Below are positions 54,123 through 63,822 of a stretch of DNA of 64,000 bases, one piece after another (within the stretch, counting starts at the first letter, position 1; each line of letters opens with the position of its first letter). The DNA lies in assembly GCF_001545115.1 (NCBI RefSeq), contig NZ_FCNU01000011.1:1-64000 (forward strand), in the 5' to 3' direction. A program made the position numbers and the translations under genes. The stretch is from Candidatus Protochlamydia phocaeensis. Its GTDB lineage: Bacteria > Chlamydiota > Chlamydiia > Chlamydiales > Parachlamydiaceae. Below the pieces are notes generated by a model. It was not told where the DNA came from. It saw nothing but the letters and a program-made list of their open reading frames with translations, and made no database searches.

Positions 54123-54584
54123 ATGGTTAGCAGTCAATTTGAGGCCATGCTAAAAGATTTTGAACCTTATTTTAAATGTCGGCTCGAATCCGGAGTCAAT
54201 GATTCTTGTCTAGTTAAAATGGGTATTGGAATTACGATCCAATTAGAATTAAATCGCTATGGCCTTATTTTAATAGGCTGTAGAATAGGAGAGATACAAG
54301 GACGATTTCGGGACAATGCCATTAAAGAAGCCCTTAAGGCTAATGAGTTTTATCCTCCCTCAACCGGTACTTTCGGCTTTAGCCACAAATCCAATGCTCT
54401 TTACTTGCATACAGTCTTAGATCCTTACCGGCTGGATGCAGATAAAATAGCCAATACCCTCAATCCCTTTATTGCCAAGGCAAAAATGTGGGCAGACGCC
54501 CTGCAAAAAGGCGACATTCCAGTCGTCGGTGAAGAAGCGATTCCCCAATCTTCTTCTTTTCCTCCTTTTGGATTTAGGCGTTGA
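54123..54584 (+). CDS. Type III secretion chaperone (SycE/Scc1-like, CesT family)
   Basis: A 153-residue acidic protein at the scc1 position of Chlamydia (copN-scc1-malQ). Its layout is that of class I chaperones: an amphipathic helix (FEAMLKDFEPYFKCRLE), a beta region (CLVKMGIGITIQLEL, YGLILIGCRIGEIQGRF), and a C-terminal helix (ANTLNPFIAKAKMWADAL). In Chlamydia, Scc1 with Scc4 binds CopN. AAGGAG lies 6 bases before the ATG, and the gene begins 12 bases after the TyeA-like gene. Confidence 0.75.
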   Translation: MVSSQFEAMLKDFEPYFKCRLESGVNDSCLVKMGIGITIQLELNRYGLILIGCRIGEIQGRFRDNAIKEALKANEFYPPSTGTFGFSHKSNALYLHTVLDPYRLDADKIANTLNPFIAKAKMWADALQKGDIPVVGEEAIPQSSSFPPFGFRR

Positions 54585-54679
54585 TTTTATTTCCGTTCTT
54601 TTTTCCTTATCTCAAGCAATCTGTTTTCAAAAAAAACACTATCCAAATTTTATCTTTTTTCTCTAATGTGAGTAAATTA

Positions 54680-54773
54680 AAGGGAAAACCGCTAATGATC
54701 TAAATTCGAGTTCTTTTCCCAAGAGAAAATAATCTCAAGTATAGGTTGTTATGGGTTTTAATGCAGTCTCTAA
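54680..54773. repeat. Palindromic intergenic repeat plus a half copy
   Basis: GGGAAAACCGCTAATGATCT, then AATTCGAGTTC; other arm AATAATCTCAAGTATAGG, then TTATGGGTTTTAATGCAGTC. A further half copy follows at once (AGAGTCTGGGCTAAAACTCA). It separates the chaperone gene from malQ. Confidence 0.65.
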
Positions 54774-54840
54774 GAGTCTGGGCTAAAACTCATCATAGTC
54801 GTTTAATCCCCTTCTATAAACTTCAAACTTTTGCAAAAGA

Positions 54841-56451
54841 ATGACATATTTGATAAGTGAATATAGCATGATAGATCCAGCCTTTCTCTCTCATTCTCCC
54901 GCTGCTAAACAATGGCATCGTATAGGTGTCAAGCACCACCATGGGTTAGTGCTGCCTTTATTCAGCCTCCATTCCTCTCATTCCTATGGCATTGGGGAAT
55001 TTCCCGATTTAATTCCCATGATTGAATGGTGCCACTCCCTTGGATTCGATGTCATTCAACTTTTGCCTATCAATGATACGGGATTAGGAACAAGTCCTTA
55101 TAGCGCATTATCTGCCTTCGCCCTCAATCCCATTTATTTAGGGCTTAGCCATCTACCTTATTTAGAAGGACATCCCTTATTGCAAGACGAGTTAAAAGCC
55201 CTTCCCAAACTTTCGCGCTCTCCGCACGTCGAATACAACCACGTGAGGGAAAATAAGGAACGCTTTTTAAAACATTATTTTCAGCAGGTGGGAAAACAGA
55301 TCCTAGGAAGCGAAGAATATGCACACTTTATTCAGAAGGCTTCTTGGTTGAAGGGATTTGCAGTCTATAAAACGCTTAAGTCCCATTATCAATGGGCCAA
55401 TTGGGAAAGCTGGCCGACTGAATTTCAAAACCCCACTCCGGAACTTATTGATCGCCTCGCCGCCGAACATCAAGAAGACGTAGAGTGGCATTGTCTTTTG
55501 CAATTCTTATGCGACCGCCAACTGCATAGGGTCAAGGAATATGCCAATCATCATCGCGTCTTTCTAATGGGAGACATTCCCATTTTAATTGACCGCGATA
55601 GCGCCGATGTCTGGCTTCACCGTTCCATTTTTGATTTGAATTATTCTGCAGGCTCTCCTCCCGATATGTTCAGTAAGGATGGCCAAAACTGGGGTTTCCC
55701 CATTTATAATTGGGAACAAATTAATCAAGAAGGCTTTCGATGGTGGATAGACCGTTTGCAATGGGCAAGCCGCTATTACCATATCTACCGCTTGGATCAT
55801 ATCGTCGGATTCTTCCGCATTTGGGCTATTCCCAGAGGATTGACCGGCAAAGATGGATATTTCATCCCAAGAGATCCGGCCACATGGATCGATCATGGAC
55901 AACGCATCCTACTGACCATGATGCGAGAATGCGATATGCTTCCGATCGGAGAAGATTTAGGAGTTGTTCCTCTCGAAGTCAGGGCGTGCCTAAGCGCTTT
56001 GGGAATTTGCGGAACCCGCGTCATGCGCTGGGAGCGCATGTGGAGAGAGGATAGCCGCTTTATTCCCACTCAGAGCTACTCTCCGGACGCCATGACAACG
56101 GTCTCGACGCATGACTCGGAACCTCTGCAGCTATGGTGGCAAAATAATGAGGAGGAAGCGCAATCTTACGCTCATTTCAAAGGATGGACCTATCAGCCTA
56201 TCCTTAGCCGTGATCACCATCGTGAAATCTTATGGGACAGCCATCATTCAAGCAGTCTTTTCCATATCAACCTTTTGCAGGAATATTTGGCCCTCATTCC
56301 GGGGCTGACTTGGCCAAGCTTAGAGGATGAACGCATCAATGTTCCCGGCATTTTATCTGATCAAAATTGGAGCTATCGCTTTAAGCCTACTATAGAAGAG
56401 CTCATAGACAATCAGACTTTAAAGCATACGATGCAAAGCTTAATTATCTAA
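54841..56451 (+). CDS. malQ: 4-alpha-glucanotransferase
   Basis: A 536-residue GH77 enzyme that transfers maltooligosaccharides, used in glycogen breakdown. Conserved motifs: SYGIGEFPDLIPMIEWCHSL, GTSPYSALSAFALNPIYL, YRLDHIVGFFRIW (nucleophile Asp), MLPIGEDLGVVP (acid/base Glu) and VSTHDSEPL. Length agrees with chlamydial MalQ. It follows the type III chaperone gene as in Chlamydia. No clear ribosome-binding site; a start nine codons later is possible. Confidence 0.94.
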   Translation: MTYLISEYSMIDPAFLSHSPAAKQWHRIGVKHHHGLVLPLFSLHSSHSYGIGEFPDLIPMIEWCHSLGFDVIQLLPINDTGLGTSPYSALSAFALNPIYLGLSHLPYLEGHPLLQDELKALPKLSRSPHVEYNHVRENKERFLKHYFQQVGKQILGSEEYAHFIQKASWLKGFAVYKTLKSHYQWANWESWPTEFQNPTPELIDRLAAEHQEDVEWHCLLQFLCDRQLHRVKEYANHHRVFLMGDIPILIDRDSADVWLHRSIFDLNYSAGSPPDMFSKDGQNWGFPIYNWEQINQEGFRWWIDRLQWASRYYHIYRLDHIVGFFRIWAIPRGLTGKDGYFIPRDPATWIDHGQRILLTMMRECDMLPIGEDLGVVPLEVRACLSALGICGTRVMRWERMWREDSRFIPTQSYSPDAMTTVSTHDSEPLQLWWQNNEEEAQSYAHFKGWTYQPILSRDHHREILWDSHHSSSLFHINLLQEYLALIPGLTWPSLEDERINVPGILSDQNWSYRFKPTIEELIDNQTLKHTMQSLII

Positions 56452-56491
56452 CATTTCAACTAACAAAAAATAGGCGCATGCCCTTTTCCTT

Positions 56492-56526
56492 AAAATCCAA
56501 TCGCATTGATTTCTTGATCGGATTTT
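56492..56526 (+). terminator. Probable terminator of malQ
   Basis: AAAATCC and GGATTTT with further ATC/GAT pairing form a stem that ends in a short T-run. It begins about 40 bases after the malQ stop. Nothing else is seen between 56527 and 56710. Confidence 0.5.
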
Positions 56527-56710
56527 AATTATGAATTGAGCGCATTTAAACAACTGAATTTTAGCGATGTTTACTTCAGATTTCAGCATTTCATCCGAAG
56601 GAAATAGGGAATGCACTCTTTTCAAGGATAAATCTCTTGAAAGATGAGCTAAAGATCTCTAAAATTCAAACATTTAAAAGTTGAATCCACGTCAATTATA
56701 GGCATTCTTT

Positions 56711-58249
56711 ATGCGTTTTAGCGCTTGTGCGCCTTTACTCTATGCAGGCCTCTTATCAGCATTTTTGGAAGCCGGTCCTTTGTCCGATCAAAAAATTCAG
56801 ACTCTCTATAACAGCCTTAAGCCCTCTTCTATTTCTCAGCACTTGGCGTTTTATGAACTCTACGCTGCTCACCCCTTAGGCCAACAAGCCCTTCAAGATG
56901 CCTGCCAATTGCTGGCTGGAAAGCAAAAATTGGAAAGCACTCCTTTTAACGAGATTTCCTTTTCCTCTGTTATTCAAGCCTTAATTGGCCTTGTCAATAA
57001 GCAAGAGGATCAAGAGCTCACTCCTCTACCTGATAAAGATTTGCAGGAATTGGAAAAATTCTCCTTACGTCTTAGTCATCATCGATTGAAAGGCCACCAA
57101 GCCTGGAGCGAAGCGGAGATGCTTCAGCTGCCTACAGAAGAAATCGATTTAGCTAGGGGGCTATTTTTAAGCCAGTTTGGATCAGATGTCAGTCGCATTA
57201 AAACTTATGAAATGCTGATTGATTTAATGGCCTTGCAGATTTTAGCCTATTTGCCCCCTCAAGCGACACCGGAAAAGAAAATTCAAGCCATCAATACGCT
57301 TATCTTTGATGAAATGGAATTCCGCTTCCCTCCTCACTCCTTGTATGCTAAAGATATCGACGTCTACACCTTCTTGCCATCGGTATTAGACTCTCACCGA
57401 GGGGTGTGTTTAGGCGTGTCCATTTTATACTTATGCTTGGCCCAAAGACTTGACCTGCATTTGGAAATGATTACGCCCCCTGGGCATATTTACGTTCGCT
57501 ACCGTTCCCCGCAAAAAGAGATCAATATTGAAACAACGGCCCGCGGCATTCATCTTGATTCCGATGAATATTTAAACGTCAATACGCGAGCGCTTCAACA
57601 AAGGACAGTTAAAGAAGTCATCGGGCTTGCTCATTTCAACCAAGCGTCTGTCTTTTGGCAGCAGGGAAAGCCCGACCAAGCTTTTTTAGCCTATCAAAAG
57701 GCGATGCCTTATTTAAGCAATGATGAGCTTTTAAAGGAACTCTATGCCTATAGCTGCCTATTAACGGGACGTCAAGAAGAAGGCAAGAAATTGCTCATGG
57801 AAGTCAAGGACCATATCCCCGATTATGCAGTTGTAAAAAATACCATTGCAGAAGACTACCTAAACGGTCACGTCGACGCAGCCAGCATCATGGTGCTTTT
57901 TTCCCGTCCGGATGACAACCGCCAGTCCATTTTAACAAAAAAGCAAGCATTAGAAGCAATAGTACAACGCTATCCCCATTTCCGCGCAGGCCTATTGTAT
58001 TTAGCAATGGCTTGGATTCAGCTGCACCGGACAAGCGAAGCTTTAGAGGCATTAAAAACCTATCAAACCCTTTATCCTCAAGATCCTGAGGTTAATTATT
58101 ACTTAGCGGTATTGCATGGCCAACGCATGGACTATGGGCAAGCCTGGCATTATTTACAGCAATCTGAATCCATTGTACAGGCACGCAATCATGATCCTAC
58201 AACCTTAAAGGAATTGCGGCAGGCCTTGCTTTTGCATTGTCCCGAGTAA
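56711..58249 (+). CDS. Exported SirB1/transglutaminase-like protein with TPR repeats
   Basis: A 512-residue protein with a probable signal peptide (LLYAGLLSAFLEAG). Residues 150-290 match the SirB1-type transglutaminase-like fold: SHRGVCLGVSILYLCLAQRL with Cys233, PPGHIYVRY with His259, and EINIETTARG with Glu274. So a Cys-His-acid triad could be intact. TPR helices follow at about 305-500 (ASVFWQQGKPDQAFLAYQKA; ALKTYQTLYPQDPEVNYYLA). Substrate unknown. A periplasmic role is expected from the signal peptide. Confidence 0.75.
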   Translation: MRFSACAPLLYAGLLSAFLEAGPLSDQKIQTLYNSLKPSSISQHLAFYELYAAHPLGQQALQDACQLLAGKQKLESTPFNEISFSSVIQALIGLVNKQEDQELTPLPDKDLQELEKFSLRLSHHRLKGHQAWSEAEMLQLPTEEIDLARGLFLSQFGSDVSRIKTYEMLIDLMALQILAYLPPQATPEKKIQAINTLIFDEMEFRFPPHSLYAKDIDVYTFLPSVLDSHRGVCLGVSILYLCLAQRLDLHLEMITPPGHIYVRYRSPQKEINIETTARGIHLDSDEYLNVNTRALQQRTVKEVIGLAHFNQASVFWQQGKPDQAFLAYQKAMPYLSNDELLKELYAYSCLLTGRQEEGKKLLMEVKDHIPDYAVVKNTIAEDYLNGHVDAASIMVLFSRPDDNRQSILTKKQALEAIVQRYPHFRAGLLYLAMAWIQLHRTSEALEALKTYQTLYPQDPEVNYYLAVLHGQRMDYGQAWHYLQQSESIVQARNHDPTTLKELRQALLLHCPE

Positions 58250-58358
58250 TTCTAGTCTTGCTATTTAAAATGAAATTGGAATGATGAGAGAGTAAAATTA
58301 AACGTGCGGATTTTGATTATCAAATCTTAATGTAAGAATAAACGAGGAAGAGTGGCCA

Positions 58359-58982
58359 GTGAAAATTTACACGCGTACAGGCGATAAGGGACAAACATCT
58401 TTATTTTCAGGGGAAAGAGTGAATAAAGACAATCCTTTTATTGATGCTCTGGGAACAATCGATGAAGGAAATTCTGCTTTAGGCTTAGCTTTATCTTTTT
58501 TACCTAAAGAAAGTGAATTAAATAAAACTCGCAAAGCCCATTTAAATAAAACAAGAGAACAACTGGAAATCATCCAGCATGCGTTATTTGACGTAGGGGC
58601 TGCCTTAGCAACCCCCAGAAGCTGCGATGAAAGTCAAAAACTGCAAAAAACTCGCTTTGGACATGAAGCCACCGATTTATTAGAAAAATGGATAGATGAA
58701 ATGGATGGGCAGCTTCCTCCCCTTAAAAATTTTATTCTCCCAGGCGGACATCCTGTCGGAGCAGCTTTACATCTATCGCGCAGTATCATTCGCCGGGCGG
58801 AGCGCCTCGTCATTCCCCTTTATAGCAAAGCCGAAGTCACCCAAGATGTCCTCGTCTACTTAAACCGCTTATCGGATTACCTATTTGTTACATCCCGCTT
58901 TGTGAACCATTGCCTAAGCATTCCAGAAACCGAGTGGCAACCTCACAAAATGGAAGTGGATTCCCACTTACAAGAAGATTAA
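58359..58982 (+). CDS. Cob(I)alamin adenosyltransferase, PduO type
   Basis: A 207-residue enzyme that transfers adenosyl from ATP to cob(I)alamin. The ATP-binding N-terminus IYTRTGDKGQTSLFSGERV is complete, followed by GTIDEGNSALGLAL, FILPGGHPVGAALHLSRSII and VLVYLNRLSDYLFVTSRFVN. It starts with GTG after GAGGAAG. There is no cobalamin gene beside it. A B12-dependent enzyme must be sought elsewhere in the genome. Confidence 0.9.
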   Translation: MKIYTRTGDKGQTSLFSGERVNKDNPFIDALGTIDEGNSALGLALSFLPKESELNKTRKAHLNKTREQLEIIQHALFDVGAALATPRSCDESQKLQKTRFGHEATDLLEKWIDEMDGQLPPLKNFILPGGHPVGAALHLSRSIIRRAERLVIPLYSKAEVTQDVLVYLNRLSDYLFVTSRFVNHCLSIPETEWQPHKMEVDSHLQED

Positions 58983-59004
58983 GCGAATTTATAAATGATC
59001 GAGC

Positions 59005-59108
59005 TTAGAGAGTGTCTTCAAATTCATAATACCTATATTCAAAATTATTTTATTTTTACAAAAAAGAATTTGAATATAGGTTATTAGGAATCCGATGACA
59101 ATTTCTTA
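59005..59108. repeat. Palindromic intergenic repeat, long copy
   Basis: Left arm TTAGAGAGTGTCTTCAAATT, then AATACCTATATTCAAA; right arm TTTGAATATAGGTTATTAGG, then ATCCGATGACAATTTCTTA. The arms pair along nearly their entire length. It lies in the leader of the LRR gene. Confidence 0.7.
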
Positions 59109-59250
59109 TAAATTTTAACCTTTGTCTTTTAAATAATAGGTTTATTAAATCAATATTGATTATCTAACAACCATAGACAATTAACAGGCTTTTTGTTAAA
59201 ACAATTCACTAATTATTACAAAATTAAACCATTAATAAAATGGAATTTAT

Positions 59251-61149
59251 ATGTCCGCCATCAATGTAAGTCAAATTCTATATGGAAACCCCCGTTTTTT
59301 TATTCAGTCATTAGAAACTCCACCGACAATAAAAAATCTTTTTATCAAATTTACGCCGAATACTCTTTTAAATGGTGGACTAGCGACTGGCATTGCTTTC
59401 ATTGCTTCTAATCATCTTCCAGTGGCTTTAATAACGGGAGGCGTAGTAGCTTTGATTACGTTGGTCGCTTCCGCTATTTTGCATATTCAATTGATCCGGC
59501 AACCATACGATGCTTCTCTATTAGAGCGCATCCCGGACCCTAAAACAGAACCAAATGAATTCAAGACTTTCATTCATTTATTGGCTACCAATTTTCATTT
59601 TGCTGAGGCTGCTAAGAGAAAATTTAGAGGGATGCGTAGAGAAAGCCCTAATTCCTATGGATTAGATCTTATTACATGGGCGCCACAGCTTGAAGCGCTC
59701 CGCTTAGCCCAAGAGCTCAATGATGTGGAATTAAAGACAAGTTGTGAAAAATTTCTTGGAGAACGCGTTTTAGAAATTGACAATTCTTTTATCAAAAGCC
59801 ATGCCATTGCCCAATGTTTTGAAGCGCCGCTTTGGCAAGAAAAAATCTTACAAGGCACCCTTAGCGCCTATTCAGGCTATAATAGAGAATTGGCAAACTT
59901 TCTGGAAGAGCATAAGGAGTCTATAAAAACTTTTCATCTTAACATGCTATCATCTAATAGGTCCTTGTCTTTATTCTCCGCTATTATAGAAAAAGCGCCT
60001 CATTTAACAAGCTTCACTTTTACAATTAGTCCATCCCAAGTCAATACGTGGAGCATGAACATCAACCTTCCCCTGCTGGGTGAATTAAGCAAGCTACGTC
60101 ATTTGCGCATTCTTGGCGGTGCTGCTGTAGATGATCTTATTCTATCGAGTTTTTTAAATTTAAGGGATTTAGAAGAGCTGGATATTGATTGTTCGCGTTT
60201 AACGCCGGAGGGAATTAACTTACTGACTCATTTTCCAAATTTGAAACGTCTAACTTTGAGAGGAGGCTCTCATTTACCTTTGGAAAGCTTTGAGAAGCTA
60301 GGCCAGCTTAGCCAGCTCGAACACTTAGAATTAACAAATTTTGTTATCGGAAATGAACAACTTCAACGCCTGACTGCCCTGTCTCAACTCAAATCTTTGG
60401 CTTTTTATTGTGATCAAAGTTTTTATAATGAACATATAAATGAGTTCAATTATACGCGTTTATCTTTATTTCCTCAGTTGGAAAAATTAGCTGTCGTGCC
60501 TTTTTTTGCCACTGAAGAAACGATTGCGGTTTTAAGTCAGCTAACTAGATTGAAATCTTTAATGCTCACAATCAGAAACCCTAACCATTCGCAAATAGTC
60601 TCGTTATTTCGAAATTTTTCTCAGCTTGAAGAATTAAATCTGGCTGATAGCTATCTCAATCATGCAACAGAGCCTTTTCTTGCCTCGAGAAATTTAAAAG
60701 TACTGGATTTGACAAATACCCGCATCAATGTCAGCCTGTTGGATGCCCAAAATTTTCCGCAATTAGAAATTTTGAAAGCCAAAGATGCGGATACGGGTAA
60801 TGGAATATTTAATCTAAATGGTTTCTCCCATTTAAAGACGCTCGACCTAAGCCGCAGTAATTTAACCGATGATCAAATATCAACGCTCGTCCAACTTCCA
60901 AAGTTGGAAGAGTTAGATTTAAGCTTGAATGAAGATTTGTCCGAACAAACAATCGAGCATGTTGCAAAGCATTTTAAAAATTTAAAAGAATTTTATTGGA
61001 CAATGAAGAGCTATAAAGGAACCTGGTCTTTACAAAGTCTGGACAAACTCCAGAAATTAGAAAAAATCGGCCTTAGGAACTTTGAAGTCCCCACTCATTA
61101 TGCAACCTCTTCTAATCGAATTAAACGTTTAATTTGTTCCGTTAGATAG
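59251..61149 (+). CDS. LRR protein with an Inc-like hydrophobic hairpin
   Basis: A 632-residue protein. Residues 38-83 hold two hydrophobic stretches (GGLATGIAFIAS; VALITGGVVALITLVASAIL) split by a very short loop, the bilobed pattern of inclusion-membrane proteins. Residues 235-600 are leucine-rich repeats of cysteine-free bacterial/plant-like type: FPNLKRLTLRGGSHLPLESF, LSQLEHLELTNFVIGNEQLQ and LPKLEELDLSLNEDLSEQTI. Residues 90-230 have no assignment. The LRR would face the host cytosol if it inserts in the inclusion membrane; this is inference. GGAA precedes the ATG. Confidence 0.7.
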   Translation: MSAINVSQILYGNPRFFIQSLETPPTIKNLFIKFTPNTLLNGGLATGIAFIASNHLPVALITGGVVALITLVASAILHIQLIRQPYDASLLERIPDPKTEPNEFKTFIHLLATNFHFAEAAKRKFRGMRRESPNSYGLDLITWAPQLEALRLAQELNDVELKTSCEKFLGERVLEIDNSFIKSHAIAQCFEAPLWQEKILQGTLSAYSGYNRELANFLEEHKESIKTFHLNMLSSNRSLSLFSAIIEKAPHLTSFTFTISPSQVNTWSMNINLPLLGELSKLRHLRILGGAAVDDLILSSFLNLRDLEELDIDCSRLTPEGINLLTHFPNLKRLTLRGGSHLPLESFEKLGQLSQLEHLELTNFVIGNEQLQRLTALSQLKSLAFYCDQSFYNEHINEFNYTRLSLFPQLEKLAVVPFFATEETIAVLSQLTRLKSLMLTIRNPNHSQIVSLFRNFSQLEELNLADSYLNHATEPFLASRNLKVLDLTNTRINVSLLDAQNFPQLEILKAKDADTGNGIFNLNGFSHLKTLDLSRSNLTDDQISTLVQLPKLEELDLSLNEDLSEQTIEHVAKHFKNLKEFYWTMKSYKGTWSLQSLDKLQKLEKIGLRNFEVPTHYATSSNRIKRLICSVR

Positions 61150-61207
61150 AGCCATTCAGGCTTCCGAGGACGCGCGCCGCTACTGCTCATAGGCCAATTG
61201 AGGCCAT

Positions 61208-61237
61208 GCCCTAGTGATCGCAATGGAGCACTAGGGC
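61208..61237. terminator. Hairpin between convergent genes
   Basis: A perfect 9-base stem GCCCTAGTG/CACTAGGGC with a 12-base loop lies between the LRR gene and the convergent ispG. It could terminate either transcript; T-runs are weak. Confidence 0.5.
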
Positions 61238-61265
61238 GTACCTCCAGGGTACAGGCAAAAGGAAT

Positions 61266-63233
61266 TTAGTTAACTTTCAAGGCCTCTTGGGCAGGCTCAA
61301 TCCACCGACCATGGGCTTTAATCAATTCAACAAGCCGATCGTCGGCTTCAGAAAAATCAATATCCCGCTCTACACATTCTTTTCCTACATATAAATCAAT
61401 TTTTCCAGGCTTGGATCCTACATAACCGAAGTCTGCATCAGCCATTTCGCCGGGACCATTGACAATACACCCCATAATGGCGATTTTGACTCCGGGAAGG
61501 TGGGCTGTACGGCTTTGGATGCGTTTAGTCACATCCTGGAGGTTAAATAACGTCCTTCCGCAGCTGGGACAAGAGATGAAATCAGTCTTAGACATTCTCA
61601 TCCGGGCTGCCTGTAAAATGGAAAAACCAAGCTGGCGTAAAAAATTGACTTCATACGGTCCTTCCAACCACACGCCTTCTCCCAATCCATCGCATAGAAG
61701 CGCTCCGCATTCCATGCTGGCCAAAATCGTTGCATCTTCTTGAGAACCTGTGTAAGAGAAGTTCAAAATCACAGGAATAGAAAGCCCGCGAGATTGAAGC
61801 CACTCAAAGAAATGGCGAGAATAATGCAAACGGTTGCTTTGGGGGGCGAGAAGAATTAGATCCGGCTTAATGCTCACAAGCTTTTCCCAAGAAAGAGAAG
61901 CTTCCCCTTCAATTCTGACAACAACAGGATCTTCCGGCTTGCTGGCCGGCTGAAGGCTGAAACGGGCCGAACGCGAAGCGCATTCTCTCGCCTTATAGAT
62001 GTCTTCAAGGGAATGGATGGCTATGCTCGGCACTCCAGGATTATCTGAAAAAATGCCAATGCCAATATCCTTCAAAAGCTGCAAGCGTTGGGTCGATTCT
62101 TTATCTAAGCTAAAATCCTTTAAAATAATATTGTCGACGGTCATCGGTTTTAATTTTGGACGCCCCAACGATCCTTCACACCCCAATTGCTGATAAAGCG
62201 CAGGGTCCTTAATAAGCTTTTGCGGCATCGCAACAAAAACAGTTCCATCGCGGTGCATGGGCAAATGAGAAGGCAGATTGACAACTCTGCGCTGGATATG
62301 CTCAATAGAGCGATGCTTTTCCAGGAAAGATTCAACCCCCGTATTTTCATAATTTTGAGCTAAACGAATCAACCGCTGGCAAGGATCAATTTCAAACCAA
62401 GGATCTTCGGTTAAAGAAACGCGGATAGTATCGCCTATTCCATCCAAAAGAAGGGCGCCAATCCCCATTGCGGATTTGACTCGCCCGTCCTCTCCATCGC
62501 CTGCTTCTGTCACTCCTAAGTGCAAGGGATAGTCCCATTCCAAATCATACATCGCTTGAGTCAGCAAACGATAGGCTTGAATCATGACTTGCGGATTCGA
62601 GGCCTTCATGGAAAAAATGATGTCGTGATAATCATTTTTACGGCAAATACGGGCAAACTCCAAGGCAGATTCCACCATTCCAAAAGGAGTATCGCCATAG
62701 CGGTTCATAATACGATCTGAAAGAGACCCATGATTTGTCCCAATGCGCATCGACCGCTTTAAACGCTTGCATTTTTCCACTAAAGGGGTAAATTTCTCTT
62801 CTATACGCTCTAACTCTTTGGCATAAGAGGCATCGTCGTAGTCAATTTCTTTAAAAGTCGCTCTTTTATCTACAAAATTGCCCGGGTTAATACGCACTTT
62901 GTCAACAAAATCCACGACCCGCATAGCTGCAGGAGGATAGAAATGAATATCTGCCACTAGGGGAATATCATATCCCCGCTTAACTAGGCCATTTTTGATA
63001 TGTTCGCATGCATCCGCCTCTTTCATTCCTTGAACTGTGACACGTACAATTTCGCAACCAGCGTCCGCCAATCGAATCGCTTGTTCTATTGTCTGCTCTA
63101 CATCTCTTGTGCTTGAGGTCGTCATCGATTGAACGCGGACAGGGTTGTCTCCTCCTACTCCAACATTCCCTACCATGACAACGCGTGTCGGGCGCCGCTT
63201 TGTTTGATAAATGGCTTCGCAGTATCTCTTCAT
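61266..63233 (-). CDS. ispG: 4-hydroxy-3-methylbut-2-enyl diphosphate synthase
   Basis: A 655-residue IspG (GcpE) of the long form found in chlamydiae and plants, with an inserted domain of about 250 residues between the TIM barrel and the cluster domain. Barrel motifs: VRVTVQGMKEADACEHI, VADIHFYPPAAMRVVDFVDK and RIGTNHGSLSDRIMNRYGDT. The 4Fe-4S ligands are in CPSCGRTLFNL and MGCIVNGPGEM. It performs the penultimate step of the non-mevalonate isoprenoid pathway. AAGAG lies upstream of the ATG. Confidence 0.95.
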   Translation of the reverse strand: MKRYCEAIYQTKRRPTRVVMVGNVGVGGDNPVRVQSMTTSSTRDVEQTIEQAIRLADAGCEIVRVTVQGMKEADACEHIKNGLVKRGYDIPLVADIHFYPPAAMRVVDFVDKVRINPGNFVDKRATFKEIDYDDASYAKELERIEEKFTPLVEKCKRLKRSMRIGTNHGSLSDRIMNRYGDTPFGMVESALEFARICRKNDYHDIIFSMKASNPQVMIQAYRLLTQAMYDLEWDYPLHLGVTEAGDGEDGRVKSAMGIGALLLDGIGDTIRVSLTEDPWFEIDPCQRLIRLAQNYENTGVESFLEKHRSIEHIQRRVVNLPSHLPMHRDGTVFVAMPQKLIKDPALYQQLGCEGSLGRPKLKPMTVDNIILKDFSLDKESTQRLQLLKDIGIGIFSDNPGVPSIAIHSLEDIYKARECASRSARFSLQPASKPEDPVVVRIEGEASLSWEKLVSIKPDLILLAPQSNRLHYSRHFFEWLQSRGLSIPVILNFSYTGSQEDATILASMECGALLCDGLGEGVWLEGPYEVNFLRQLGFSILQAARMRMSKTDFISCPSCGRTLFNLQDVTKRIQSRTAHLPGVKIAIMGCIVNGPGEMADADFGYVGSKPGKIDLYVGKECVERDIDFSEADDRLVELIKAHGRWIEPAQEALKVN

Positions 63234-63822
63234 TCTCTTGCCTTTGTATAAATGGTCGATTTACAAAACATTCAGAAAAAACTATAGCAGAAGTATTTTG
63301 ATTTAGCCAAATAGTTTCATTTGAATTCAATTTTTATTAATAAGCACACTAATTTTAATTAAAATTACTACAAATAAATGATCAGAGACGACATGTCTGA
63401 AGGAAGCCTTCCTTTTGTCCTCTTGACAATCGTTCTTTGTATTTTTTACTATTGAAGAGTATCCTTAGAGGGTGTCTTCATATTCATAGAGCCGGTTACA
63501 CATAGAAACAAAATCAAAACAGCATCAAAAATGTGACTTTTCCTATGAGATAAAATATATATTTTGATAACAATAGAAGTTCATCGCTTATATGTTGTAT
63601 AAATTTTTCTATTCATGAAATTTAAGAAACGGCAGAAGATATAGGAAGTAAAAATTTGCCGATCTGTATCTCTTCATTTTGGCAATTCTTCATTTTTCAT
63701 GAAGTTCAAAGAAGTTCAAAATAGAAAAATTCATACGGAATTAACCCTTTTTAGGCTTATTGAGCGCTTTATTGTCTTTACTCTTTATTGACCTTTTCAC
63801 TTAGTAGCAAGGAGATGATAAA
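63234..63822. other. Divergent ispG/clpB intergenic region
   Basis: No gene. A promoter-like pair TTGACA (63423-63428) and TACTAT (63447-63452), 18 bases apart, points toward clpB but is about 370 bases from it. A half copy of the palindromic repeat (TTAGAGGGTGTCTTCATATT) lies at 63464-63483. Near clpB, GAAGTTCAAA occurs twice in tandem (63701-63721). No recognisable CIRCE operator. Confidence 0.4.
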
